A DNA stretch of 64,000 bases from Lineus longissimus (lineage: Eukaryota > Nemertea > Pilidiophora > Heteronemertea > Lineidae): the NCBI RefSeq assembly GCF_910592395.1, contig NC_088311.1, forward strand, positions 746,501 through 810,500, in the 5' to 3' direction. Shown in pieces: positions 25,846-39,800 of the stretch. Under the pieces are notes generated by a model, which was given only the letters and a program-made list of their open reading frames with translations, was not told the DNA's origin and did not search any database. The stretch's first letter is position 1, and each line of letters begins with the position of its first letter. The translations under genes were made by a program, and so were the position numbers.

Positions 25846-27827
25846 ATGCAGAGAAGTCCAGAACAGCAACCAGAGCAAGGGAAGGGCTCGACTTCCACCT
25901 TTAACCGCCTGCATAACGGCGGTATGGCCAAGATTGTCTATTTCTATAAGGATGGTGACCAGAACTACACAGGTACTCGTGTCACTCTCAATGACAGGAG
26001 ATATCGGACCATGGACGCGTTATGTAATGACCTCAGTAATCGCATGAAGGATCTGAGGTTTGGTGTGCGTGCTATTTGGACACCTGGTGGTCACCACTCG
26101 GTCGATACACTCGATGGATTGCAAAATAACGGACGCTATGTGTGTTCGACGAGTAAGAATAAAGCCAAGGGTGTTGACTTCAATCACTTGACGGAACGGA
26201 AGCCGTGGCATGTTTCAAAACCTCACAGTGGAATGCGAGCTTATAGTAAGTTCTTACGAGGTGAAGGAGGGAATCAAGCAAATGGGCCGTCACATCATCC
26301 GAGGCCGGGTCGCCGAATAGCACAGCAACGGCTTAGTAATAAAGCAACCAGTGATGACTCATCCCCGTCAAGTCTCAGGTCAAATAAGACTCCGAAAAAA
26401 ATCAGTGTGTACAAAAACACAGATCATACGGAAAAACATGTGCTGTTACTGAACCGACGGACTGCTCAATCGTTTGAACAGGTATTGGATGATATGAGTG
26501 AGTTATTCAGGATGGGGGTCAGGAAACTATTCACAGTCGAAGGAAGTAGGGTGAGTGAAGAACTGTTGGTGTCGCCATTTCATGACACAGCGCCAGTTTG
26601 CAAGTTACGTCAGTAGAGGTACTGGTAACTCAAATGTCCCTTTGTCCACCACACACACTTCACTTTAGTACAACCCTCATTCTATTATACATAGCTGTCC
26701 TTGTTCACATCGTTTGGGCATTGTAAGGTGTGTATGTCAGAGGTCATCCCCTCTGATTACAAAGTGCATCAGCCTCCTCTTTCTTGAAACATCAGTCTAA
26801 CATCATAACAATAGTATAAGGTTTCGAATGGTCCAATAATTGATTTTTACTGTTCAATCAATTGGCATAACCACAATATTATCACTTGTTTCTTTATCCT
26901 GAGAATATTTTAATAATCAGGTACAGCAGGGGGTTACATGTACTGTTATAGCTGAATAATTAATGATAATCTAATGTCAGAAATGGTATAGGCGCAGTAA
27001 ACCATGGCTATTGTGTGCAGTAGTTATCGATTGATTGGAAATGGAAGCTAAGGGTGTATTCTATACATCCTTTGGACCAAAATAGCATCATGGGTCGTCT
27101 TTCTGATAGCTAATCATTTGGCTGAAGATGCAATTCATAAAAATACTGAGAAAGACCAACTTAACTCTGCCCTGGAGTTAGCTGTTTGCCTAACTGCAGT
27201 GATACACACCTACTACGCTTGTAGAGTGTCATCTAAGATGCACTCCGAGAAGAAGGGGAGCTTCATGTGTCACTTCCTTCCATTCCAGATGCAATCACTC
27301 TCTGATATATTCCACGGGCCGGACCAATACGTTGTGTGTAGTAGTGAGCGATTGCGATCGACTGACGATATAAACAATGACCTCACCACAAGGGGGCGCC
27401 ACCCTGTGCCAGACATGCGAGTATTCGCCAACCGTAACAAAGCCAGGAGAGATAATCTCAACCGAACAAGTAAGTTGATTTAGAAGAGTTGTCGGATGAT
27501 GTGACTTATCGTACTAACTTGATGTCTAGAATGTTTTGTTACCTGTTCTGTGTAAAATACTTAATTGGAGTTGGTATATAACATTGAAAGCTGGGATGTC
27601 ACTGATGATTGCACAGCCACATCATTTGGGGCGGGATGAGGAAGTGCAAAGTATTGAGACTTGGCAATGCTATGAGACAAGACTCATCTTCATCTTGAGA
27701 AGGATCCCGTCTAAACTTGGGTTGAGTGGCAAATTAAGACTTGATCAATGAAATGCGTTATTTTGCCCACTTGCTTGTTCAGCATCGCCAATGGAATGGA
27801 GCTCTGTGTCTGTGTCACCACACAGAG
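25846..27827 (+). CDS. RP1-like gene segment: tandem doublecortin domains
   Basis: Exons 25846-26550, 27289-27469 and 27783-27827. The first carries DCX1 complete (KIVYFYKDGDQNYTGTRVTL, then RFGVRAIWTPGGHHSVDTLD and a GRYVCSTSKNKA end) and most of DCX2 (KKISVYKNTDHTEKHVLLLN, RRTAQSFEQVLDDMSELFRM). Exon 2 finishes DCX2 (DIFHGPDQYVVCSSERLR). The spacing of Gly, the FYK-GD opening and the R-G-H-S motif follow human RP1 rather than doublecortin itself. The 45-base third exon is a short SP-containing linker. The frame of exon 1 stays open past its donor to 26616, so retention would give a short DCX-only form. Confidence 0.9.
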
Positions 27828-30800
27828 GTAAGTGATGACATCACAGCACCAGCCTTATTTTTCAAGAAGAAATGAACTTAAAATCTCTCATTTACCTGTG
27901 TCTTGCTTGTTGCATGGTCAAATATATATTTTGGACATGTTTTAAAGTCATATTTGCATTCTGGCTCACTTTGCCTGCAGATATATTACTTGTTTCATGA
28001 ATCTTCTCTTTCACTCTTTGTTAATCTCAACCGGGGCTCTTTCTTTAAAAGTTTTTTTCCAAATGCTCTGTTTTTCTCACATCTCACATCAATATCTTTA
28101 TCATTTGTTATGCTTAAGACAGCCTTAGAGTTGAATAAAAAGGTGTGGAATCAACAAGTATCATTGCTGCTGTAAACTATCACAAATGAATGTCAATACA
28201 TTTGGATTTCTCACAGGTTGCAAGACAACATGTCTTTGACTGGCACTTGCACTTTTTCCAGATTCGTAGTTTAAAAGTCTGTACCTGGCATGCTAATGTA
28301 AGATATGCTTGGACCACGCCCTCCTATTCTAGCTGTAAAACGTATTCCTTCTTACTTATGATGTACCTTGTAGCACTAAACAGGCAGAAAAATAAAGCCG
28401 TTCAGGAAAGCCTGGATAGCTGCCATTCATATCATTATAGGGCTGACATTATTACGATAAGTCTTTGCCAACTTCAGCTGTAAGTTACCTGCTAATAGCT
28501 TTGCCAAAATTTCATACCTAGTGCACTTTGACAGATTATATATTTTGCATGAGATTTAACCTACTTTTTTCTATTTGTTTATCCCACAATATTGTCAAAG
28601 TTACAGAATATATGGATATCCGAAATGATGCAGTAAATATTTTCAAAACTTGATTGCATATACAGCGGTTAGTACCATGGTAGCTTAACAATGCTACTCA
28701 ATCAAATTGAAACTTTCCGTCATTGAATGAATATTTCATGATTCGGGCACTCTGGTGAGTGAGTGGTGAATGCAAGCAGGAAAATTGTGGCAGGTTTTAA
28801 GTGCTAATCATGACACTTTTTAGATTCATGAATAAATGATCTGGCCATTTTAGTTTGGTTGGATGTGAGGGAGTCGTAAGGCAGAATGAGCGCTAATCCA
28901 TATTTTCTTTGCAATAAGGTACAGTGACGAGAAGACGACCACAAATTAACCCATCGCCCCCCTCCCTCATGCCCTTTACACGTCTTGATTGTTTCCTCCA
29001 CTTCTTTCAGGAGGCAAGTGGAAGATCTTCATAACAACTGGTGATGCAGAAGATGCCGGCACCACTTCACAAGTGTCCATCACCATCTACGGTGACCGTG
29101 GCAACTCTGGCCCGATCCCGCTCGGTGATGGTGATGGTGAGACGTTTCAGAGTGGACACATCGATGAGTTTGAGGTATTTCCCAGGTTTCTTATTTGACA
29201 GCATGTTTTAGAAATCCCATACTTGATTTTACCCTGTTTCTGGCAGGAGAAAATTTCTGATTTGTTTCTGCTGTGATTTTTCAATCAGTTTTGTTATACC
29301 ATGCTGTGCGCAGCTAAGGTTACATAAATGTCAGGCATGCCATCTTAACTTGATAATATGTAATCAATGATGTTATGAAACATAGATGGACAGGCTAATG
29401 AGCTGTATTAATGAGTAGTTGTCATCAGTCACTGATCTTATATCTTTCTCAAGTACTGTGTTAAAACTGTCATTGTGGTTGGAAACATGATAGGACATTT
29501 ACAAGAGAGACCTATCGCAAACGATTTCCGTTGCTAATATCAGGTCAACTGAACTTGTTGTCAACCAATCAACATGACCATGACGGATCATGAAAGAGAA
29601 GAAATTAATTTGATGGAAATTGCTTTTTAGTTCATCAAATGTGTTTAAAATTCTGCCCTCTGAATTGTTAAGGTAGAGGTGGAACGTTATTTGCCTATCG
29701 ATCTTGATGATTAATTCATCATCTCATCATCCTTATCCCTTGATTGATGTCGACAATGTCAGTATTGATTGGGGAAAGCTGTCAGCATTTGTTTACATTT
29801 GTCATCCATATTGCTATTGATTGATTTTGGTATGGATGACTGGGTGAAGAAGAGATTGAGGTGGGAGTTGTTCTAAGCAATCACGATGTTTTGTAAGTTC
29901 AGGTGTTACAACGTGTTTAAAACAAGAAGCCGCCTTGCTACTGTTGCCACGGCCTTTAAAGCAGACCTGGTTAAGATGCCGCTCGGTACATTATACAGTC
30001 TATGTTTTTCTTTTGAATTTGAAAACAGTTAAACAATTCAGGCCATTATGTTACTATTGAATATTCTCCCCAACACAAAGCAGATTGCTCTCAGCTCTTC
30101 ATGCCTCACGGCACCATTAAACTTTCAAACTTGTTGCAACTGACAGAATCTGATGTATCTGGTCGCGTAATATTCCGTAATTTGTGTGGAAAATATTGAT
30201 TCCAGAATAACCGCTATTGTTTTATTACTTCACTTTGTGTTGAGCGTCCTCAACGGATGTTCACACAGAATGGTTCCAATGTTGAGTTGACTTGAGCCAT
30301 CAGCTTCAATGTGATGGAAACCAACAAGTGCTTCTAGGATGAGGATATTTAGCTAATAAGCCTCTTCACTGAATGTCCTCGTTTGGAAAACAAATGCTGG
30401 TGGAAACCCAGCATAAATCTAGAGGGTATGTCAACTCTGAGTTCAAACAAATCTGGTAATACTGGAGGTGTGCTTGGTTTATTCGTTTGCCCAATACACC
30501 CAGTTTTATCATGAAGAGAATAATACCAAGTGTCGGATGGTCTTTTGCATTGGGTGTGCTTTTGTCTTTCTGGGACAAGATAGATTAAATCAATAGATAT
30601 TCACTTCAGTATGACCTGCGTCATATACCATGAACAAATTTGTATTTATCTGTTTCATGAGAATGCCAATGTTTTCTCTGACAATGAGAACATCGCCCAT
30701 GTTTAGAGAGATGCCTCTAAGGCAACTATTGAATCGTAATCCAAACAGTCAAAATGTTCACAAGTTTGTCATTTTTCTGGCTCTGTTTTGTTTCCTTGTC

Positions 30801-33800
30801 AGTCTATTTACTTTGTGGGTGTCCTTCCTTCATGAAGTGACCCGTCATCCCCAGGAGACCCATGTCTCGGGGAGGCTTTCTGATATTCATGTGGTGATCT
30901 ATTGATATAAACTTGTATAGCTTGGAACCTTGCTGAAGGCTTTCATAATTTATGTTTTAGAAAGGAAAAGTGGGCAAAATGTCTACTGGTACTAAGGCAA
31001 GAGGTTTTTATACCTTGTTTTGTGAACCGTTTACGAAAATGTCACATTTTCACAGACAACTGGAGTTTAAAGTCATAAGGGAAGCAATGGAGAAAGTTAT
31101 TCAAACAATCTTCTTGCTCATGATACGTGATGGTATGATTCGGGTCAGAAACAATAACTTCATGTTAGTTGGAGGAAGCTGGTGAGAGCTACAACAAACC
31201 AACCACAAACCTCCAAGATCAAAGACTGCATACTTCATTTGTTTGTCATGCCTATCTTAGGTTTGTTGTGGCTCTGAGCAGCCAATTCCTAATAATTTGG
31301 TGTCAACAACATTACACACGGATGGGAATGTGAATTTGAACAAGTGAAATTGAACTCGTGAGTTTGAACAAGTGCATGTTGACAAAATCTTTTCAAATCA
31401 CTTCACCAACCTTATAAGACTCGATCCAGTTGGTGTGTGTTCCTCTGTCTTCATGAAAACATCTTTCACATAGTTTGCTGATACATAATCCCAAATTGAA
31501 GGAGGTCCTAAAAAGACACTCATTTTTGCACACACTTCAGCCCAATTCAAATCATGGACTGATTGACCAGTACCCTAAACCAGTCAGATCTGGTTCTGGT
31601 CATTGTCACACTGTAAGGGTCCCAAAGTCATGTGACCCAAGCCAGCTAGTTTATTGAGCTTTATTACCATTTGTATTGTTAATCCCTGTTAATCCCAATC
31701 AAGTAATCATTCTAATCCTGATTTTTGATTGGCTTACCTTATAACTGAATAAAAGTCATGAATGAGTGACGATGTCCCATTGCATCATATTGATGATGAT
31801 GTTGACAATGTTGATGATGATGATATAATGATGACCATCAAAATAACTTTGAGGACAATGATGAGAAATGATGATGATGATGATTTTCACAGTGCTGCTG
31901 CTGATGATGATGACGAGGAATGGTGATGATGATAATGATGATGAAGAGCTGGGAAAAGGGTTTTAAATATCCTTCAACATTTTTCACTCTGATTTCTTTA
32001 TCTAGGTGTCTACGGGTAACATTGGTACCATCTACAAGATACGCGTTGCTCACGACAACTCGGAGGGATCTCCTGCATGGTTCTGCGATGAGGTAGGTGC
32101 ATTTTATACCCAAGCTTTGCAAACAGCCAAACTATAATTGGTGTTTTAGTCAATTTGGTTGCCAGGGAGATATGAAGAGGTTGTTTCTGCGTTATATCTC
32201 AAAGCCACACCAAAATACTGACACATCAATGTTTTATTCATTGTGGTTTGCATAAGCATACTTGGGACGTTGAAGTCTCATATTCGTGGATAACTTCATC
32301 TAAATTTGGTAGTTTGAAGTGTGTTCATTCAGTCCACACCCATTTCAGTTCAGTAGCACATGTGGAAACTAAAGTGCTTTGGCTCAATAAAAAACATGAA
32401 TAGAGAGTCACATTGGTTGTTACTTCCAGCAGTCCAAGCTTGAATTCTATTTCCAAATGATCATTCCATTTGAAATGAAATTTAGAGGTCAAATACGTGT
32501 CTTGTAAATGGTCTTCCAACTTGCATCAGCCACTAGATGCAATTACCACTTATACTGCAGTCAATGTCTCAGCAAACTTTACACCGCAGTGAGATGGGAA
32601 ATCAATATCAGCCTGATTTGACATGCCCACTCAATGGATTTATTGGTGTGGCTGCCCGATCATTAGGTTCAGTAAGATGGCATCTTGTCAACTGCTGGCA
32701 ATGATTGCTTTATTATCTTATGGATTTCCATTCTCACTCGGAGATCGCTCAGCGACATCTGCCATGTTGCTCAGCCTCAAGTTTCGTTAGTTGTGCTAAT
32801 GCTGGCATATTTGCTGACTCAGCAGCTGCGCCCACTTCAATAAGCATAAGACATGAACCTGAAGTGATCCTATTATACCTCACTAAACCAATCAATCAAC
32901 AACAAAGACTCACGTCTGCAACATTGGATTTCTCTTACCTGGTACATTTAAGCAAATTATCATCTACATCTCGTATCTGAAGACTGGAGATATAAATGCA
33001 GAAGGTTCATTGATTATTACTGATCCAGTCATTAAGTGTCTATTGAGAGAGGAAATCCGTGAGTTATTGACAAGAAGAGGATGGCATGATTATCCGGTAA
33101 AACATCCGATGCATGTCTTATCACATTGATAACAGGAAACTTTATACGCCGGAAGACATAAAACGTGTTCATGAATAAAAACTTGTTTGAAGTGCTGTGG
33201 TTACTTCTCGTCAGCGAGAGGGTCCTGCTTAAGTCTTGTCATGACTCGTGTCATAACTGTTGTTTGTAGGTGCGAATGGTTGATATCAACTCTGGTGAAG
33301 AACTCAAGTTCAACGTCAGTCGTTGGCTCGCCCGTGACCAGGACGATGGTGAAATCTGCAAGGAGTATGCAGCCATACGCAATGGCAAGGAGGTCCTCCC
33401 AAGTAAGTCAAAACTTAGAGGAGATTGCGTACTTTGAAGTTTGAACAGAAGAGTGTGATGTATATTGGAGCTTTAACTTGTTGTGTACAAAGACCTATCT
33501 GTAGCTTGAAACCTCCTTACTAGCGAGAGAGAATCTCAACTTATGGCGGAAGGATGTGGTGAGTGACATACTTCAGTAGTTGGTGGCAGTTGTGTCATTT
33601 CTGATCCAAGGATACACACTAGGGGTCAACTTGACAATCATTAAGAGCCTTTGAATGACAGAACTGTCTCTCTTGCAGCTCGAAAATACCAAGCGAAGGT
33701 GATCACTGGTGATGTTTACAATGCCGGCACTGATGCTAATGTTTACGTCACCATCTACGGTGAGAGAGGAGACACTGGGGTCCGCCAGCTCCTTAAGTCA

Positions 33801-36800
33801 CTCAACTCAACCAAACCCTTCATGAAGGGGCAGGTAAGATGGTCACCCTCAATAGTGTGTGCAGTTTGTTCATGACCTGAAGCTGAAAGGCTGCTGACAC
33901 GCACAAGCTTACCTTCATTACAGGTATAAAACAAGTGTGTGTTATCAAATTGCATGCAATATCTAACTTATCATAAAGAATTCATGGTGTCCTGTCTGTT
34001 GGGAATGCATCATCATATTTCAATAAATAACTTCACCAATCAATCAACAACATGATTGTGGGAACAACTTCAGAAGATGCCAACATTTTAGAGGTAAAAA
34101 TGAATCATCAGTCTAAACTTTTACAATAGTTTTGATTCTTCTTATTTCCAGTCAGACATGTTTGAAGTGGAGGCTGTTGATCTTGGTGGATTGAAGCGGG
34201 TCATCATTGGCCATGATGGTGATGGGCAAGGTAATCACGATTATGTGACTTTCTGCTAAAATCAGTTGGTGCTTCGTATCGCTACACTTAGCCATGTTCA
34301 AACTCCAATCTCTTGGAGTTTTACAGGTCAGAGCTGCAGGTCAGAGCTTGGTGCTCAGGACTGACTTCACATAGTAACATCTTTGCCTGCTACAATTAGC
34401 AAAACTATTCTGATCATGAACCACCAGATTTATGTATCATATCCAGTTGCATGTTATCGTCTGCTTATATTCAAGAGTGAAGATGTCATAATGTCACCTG
34501 TGTCCAATGACTAGCATGATGGTCTTTGTTATCCAGGCAATGGTTGGTTCCTCGACAAAATCATAATAAAAGAATCATCTGATGCAGTGGAAGAGGCTGT
34601 GTTCCCATGCAGCCGGTGGCTGGATGAAGATGAGGATGATGGGAAGATAGTCCGCGAGTTGAAGATCCAGGAGGAGTACTTCATGGATAAGTTAGCCGCT
34701 GAGATGGTGAGTACTGCCAACACACACATGCAAGATGTCTTTGCCGCCTAGCTACTGTTGGAGAGCAAAGGTTCCCAAGTCTATTTATTGAAATCCTCAC
34801 ATCTGAATCAAAGACCATCTCAGTACAGTAACTCAGTGAGTCTGCTTGTGAATAACTGTCCTGTGTCTTGTTACAGTGGGAGTACGAGAGGTGGAAGTTT
34901 GCGCCGAAGTCACAGATCATGCTCTTCTCCAAGGTCACCCAGAAGGCGGTCAGGATCTTACGTAATGGCCGCGTTGATGGTCTTGGCGAGCTCGATGATA
35001 AAGAGAATGGTGAGTGTATAGTTAATAATGAAGATGGCTAGGGTACGCGACATATCTTGGGTGGTGACTGCTGATTGGGTAACTGAAATGGTTGAGCCAG
35101 ATCTTCTGACTTGTTGCCAAAGAAAATGACACTGTAACACCTCATTCAAGAAAGTTTGTAGGCAACTGGTTAGTTGCTGGGCAGAATTAAATGTAGTTAT
35201 CTGCCCTCGTCTTTTGTTAAACTATGTGTGTATAAAGATTAGATGAGATGTTTGTTGATAACCTGCCTGTCTCTGTTTCAGCATTCTTCAATGTGATCCC
35301 CAAGAAGGACATGATCATCATGCTCGCAAGTACGAAGAGACCCAAGCATCATCTCACCATTGATAAAGCAAATGTGGATGGGAATGTAGGTTGAACCAAG
35401 GAGATGTATGATCTACCAAAGATTAGGCCCATCATGATCTGAACGAAACCACTGTCCGAACGAGTGAAACAAATATTTGGACTTGAATTTTGTAACTGAT
35501 GATGTTGGTTCATTTTGAGCAGAAAAAACAAAACCAGTGAATAATAATGTCGACTCCCTTCCTTCCAGGGTCGTCCCAGCATCTACTCTGAGTTCCGTGT
35601 CTTCATCCAACCAGATCGCAGTGCAATGTTTGAATCGGTGAAGTTCCCGGTGCAGCATATCAACATCCAGAAAGATGGCTACCCGGGTGACGCAAGAGGG
35701 AGTGTGGCTAATCCGTCCAAACAGTTCTTCGTATACTGCAGAGTAAGTAGAGGGCATGTAGGTTGTCATTTCCTGATCGAGTAGATTGGCCTGTTCCTTA
35801 AGGCTCCACTGTTGGAGGGTTGGTCCACTCCTGGATAGGTTGTTGTGCTCATGTGGTGTTCCACTCATCTACGGCACATACTATCACCAAACTGATTGAT
35901 AGATTCCTTGATATTTCAGGGCCAGTTCCGCGATGACAGCATCATTATGCTGTGTACCTCCATGACACAGACGATCGCCATCGACCACAACAACACACTC
36001 TACGGCACTGGTAAACGTAACCGCATGGCTCAGTTCAAGGTCAAGAAGATCAGCTCCGGCAATGTGCGCATGTTCGAGAGTGCTGTATTCCCCGACCAGT
36101 TCATTCAGATGCGTGATAATAAGTGTGACTGTATGGGATCTGGGGACAGCTACTGTCACTTTAAGGTTCATCGCTACAAGGAGTTTGGCTATGTGACACT
36201 CGAGTCAGTGGCGTGCAAGGGGCTCTTTATTGGCCTGACACCAGATGGACAGATCAGGCCAACTGTCGATACAAATGAGAAGAACATATGGCTTTTCCCC
36301 GAGGTTATCCAGTGTAAGTAATTACATGTGTTCTTAACCCTTTCATCCTGAGTGGCCAGATCCTGGCAGCTGAAGAAGATAAACACTTCAGTTATCATGA
36401 CGTCTGCTGCTGTTCCAAGATGCTACTGTTGGTCTTCATTGAAATTTGGAGTGATGTTTTGAGATTTAGTTGTATAGTTTGGTGGCAGATTTAGGTGGTT
36501 TATATGACTTGTAAGTCTCATTCATCATTTCAGTTGGTAAGCCAAAGAGAGTTCCAACTCCACCTCCACCATCGCCCGATCTTGAGCCACTGCACTACTC
36601 ACCAACTCCACCACCTAGTGGTAAACCAAAGAAGAGAAGAACACCTGTTCGTACACCATCACCAAGGCGGGAGAAGTCACCAGACAAAGTCACACTTGAG
36701 TTCAAGGAAAGGACAAAGACGCCTGAATCTAAACCTTCCAGTGCAAAATCAGTCTTTGAAGGTTAGTGTGGGAAATATTTTCTTGCCCAGAAATGTGGAG

Positions 36801-39800
36801 ATATTCGGATATCTCTGATTATTAAGTATGCTGTGCGCAACAGCATTGTGATGGATGATTAGTAAGAGGACAGATGCCAAAAACTACTTGTTTGTCTGTT
36901 TATTTGGTGGTATATATTGTGGTATTCTCTGTTGATGAACTAATCAATACCCATATTGTAGATCAATCAGTGACAAATCAACCTGTTTCAATTCCATTCT
37001 GTTTCCTTTCAGATGGAGATTGGAAGATCTGGATCCATTCAGCTGAGTCTGCAAGCAATGGAGACATCGCCATGGTGGTCTATGGAAGTGAGGGGCGATC
37101 ACCACCAACCATCCTGGGGACCGCTGGGGAGAATGATCTCTTCCAAGCAGGCAATAAGGATGAATTCAAGGTAACTGAACTCGCATAGCTGGCGGTCTGG
37201 ATCATACTTACAGGCCTACTTCTTGAATTTAAAGTGGAAAGAAGAGAAGGCCAGCTTAATGCAATTGGTGTTTGGATTAAGAACACTGACTTGTTTTATT
37301 ACTTTATCATGTTTTCACTGCTTCTATTCTCAGGTGAATCTGAAGGAAGTTGGTGAGGTGTACAAGATCAGAATGGAACTCATCAATCAAGACCCAAAAG
37401 CAGATCAGGCTTGGTTACTGAAGGAGGTCAAAATGCAAGACATGAGCTCCAGGGAAGTTCTCAAGTTTAAGGTCAATCGATGGTTATCAAAGCAACATGA
37501 CAACCTGGAGACTGTCCGGGAGTTGCCGGCTGTGCGACCTAGAAAGGAAGTCCTGCCAGGTAAGTTGGAGCTGTCAGATTTGAAGCCTTAAAGGGCCCAA
37601 CCCACACCTGCTGAAAGTGGTGATTCACATAATCATCAGCTCTGGAGATGAAACTCAATCACGATTCAATTCTTTTTCAGTTGTGACGTACCTGATAGAA
37701 GTCGCCACTGGTGGTGAGCCGGGATCAGATACTGATGCGAATGTTTACATCAATCTCTACGGTGAGCGGGGTGACACCGGCAAACGTCTGCTCAACCGAG
37801 GGCCTACTGAGGGTCTCTTCCAACTCAATGCAGTAAGTAAACACCCATTGTCCTGGACTCCAGCTTTGTGGGAAATGAAACCTGTCTTCATCAGTTTGTG
37901 TTTACATGCCTAAAACCTGACATGTTGTTTCAGGGGTGTGTTTGTCTAATCGCTCACTTTCTGCCCACCTCTGTCTTGGCTCTATGCTTGGGCTGACTTT
38001 GTTTTCCTCTATCTTCAGAGAGATAAGTTTGAGATTGAGGCTGTGTCGCTCGGCAAGCTTGACAAGTGTGTGCTGTCACATGATGGTGAGAACCCGGGTG
38101 AAGGCTGGTACTGCGAGGAGATCATTGTCAGGGAGACTGAGGATGCAGAGATGGAATGTGTCTTTCAGTGTGGAAGGTAGGTGATGGGTATTGTGTGTTC
38201 ATAGTTGGTCTGGAATGCCTGCAACAGTGGTGATGATGATGATGGTGTAGTGAAAGGCTGATAATGCTACAGTGTGACTATAATCATGAGGTCCTATTCT
38301 ATCTTTGGGTACATATGGTGAGCTCTCTTAAGTCTTTGTTAAGCTGAATTCATGGTTTATTTCCTCATCTCCCTCCTTCAATGAAACCCTTATTACTGCA
38401 GGTGGCTTGACTCCGGAGTAGATGACAAGAAGACAGAGATCGCCCTCAAAGTCAAAGGTAGGATACCTCAATAAGTTAGAATGTGCTTTTAGATGTAGAC
38501 TGCTCAGCACACTGAGACTTGTGACCCCAAGGTCCCCACTATGATGTGTGGTATTACATCAATAGGCGTGAACAGATTCTCCTTGATGGCATTACCTGAG
38601 TGAGCCATTTTAGTCATCTACAACGTTCAATGATGTACCCATGATGAACTTTTTGATTTCCTGTTTAGTTTTCCTACCTTTCACTCTTGAACCTGACATT
38701 TTAATTTTCTCGTGATTAGAACAAACTCCAAGTCTAGAAGATGGTGAGTCAATTCTTTGCAGTGGTTTTTTATGGGCAGCCTGAATATTCCTCTATGGTC
38801 GTCACTGTTTAGTAAGCAGGGGCTTGACATGCAGAAACACGCATTATAAACTGTGGAAGTGTCTTCTTATTGACGAGTTGTTGTGGGTGAGAGGACTTAT
38901 CCGCTTTTGACAGAGTCATAACAGAACCTTGTCGTTTCTTTCATAAAGATCCTGAAGGAATATTCACGTCTGCCTTTCTACTTGGCTTGATTATCTCTTG
39001 TTTCCTGTATTTCAGTGATTGTGTACTTCATTTCCACCAGTTCTGTATTAACACTTTTAGTTTTCAAGGACTGATATTTTGAACGACCAGCAGTATAATT
39101 ACATATGGAATGTGTGAAACTTTGAAGTATTGCCCACAACCGCATCAAAATAACTTGAATGGAATTGGTATTACACCTTAACTTGTGTTCAAAGTCGCCT
39201 CTGTTGGTACCATCCATCTATCAGTCTTACATGTGTTGAGTGTTTCAGAAGCAGACGTCATGTTTACTGTTTCAGTCAACTGTATCTTTTCAACACTCAC
39301 ATGGAGAAATGCTTTAATGAACTGTTTTCAATTTCATTCTTATGCACAATGCTTCACTGTTTCTGCTTTCTAGATAGTTCCAATGATAACGCGGCTAGTA
39401 TTAGTCCGGTTCCCTTGACTCAGGTGGCGCTTCATTCACCTCGGACACCTGCTATGCAGGAAAAGCAAGGCGATGAAATCGAGGCTCAAGTGATTTCCTC
39501 TGCTGAAGATGATAGCACCTTGATTCCCCCGTTGGTGGGAGGTCCCTTGGAACACGTGCCTGATGAAGGCAGTAAGCGATTTGAAGACATCGCAGAGGAA
39601 TCTGATGGACAGTCCTTAATGAGTGATCGCAATCACACAAGTCATGAGCCTCGTCTTAAGCCAGAGTCGGCCCGATTAGAGAGGCCATCTCGCCAGGCAT
39701 CTGCCCGGCCGCGGTCAATCAGGGAGAGAGGGTCTGTTGAGGTTCCCAAGGAGACGTATGAACTGATGTCAGAGATCGAGGATGTCTCGGCAACAGAGGC

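Noticed and set aside
30630-31185. Open frames in the intron of PLAT 1
   Set aside because: The PLAT exons join in phase without them and they show no domain.
25846-33402. Two separate genes (DCX-only and PLAT-only) instead of one
   Set aside because: Phase continuity through the 181- and 45-nt exons into PLAT 1 and absence of a start before PLAT 1 favour one gene; not proven without RNA.
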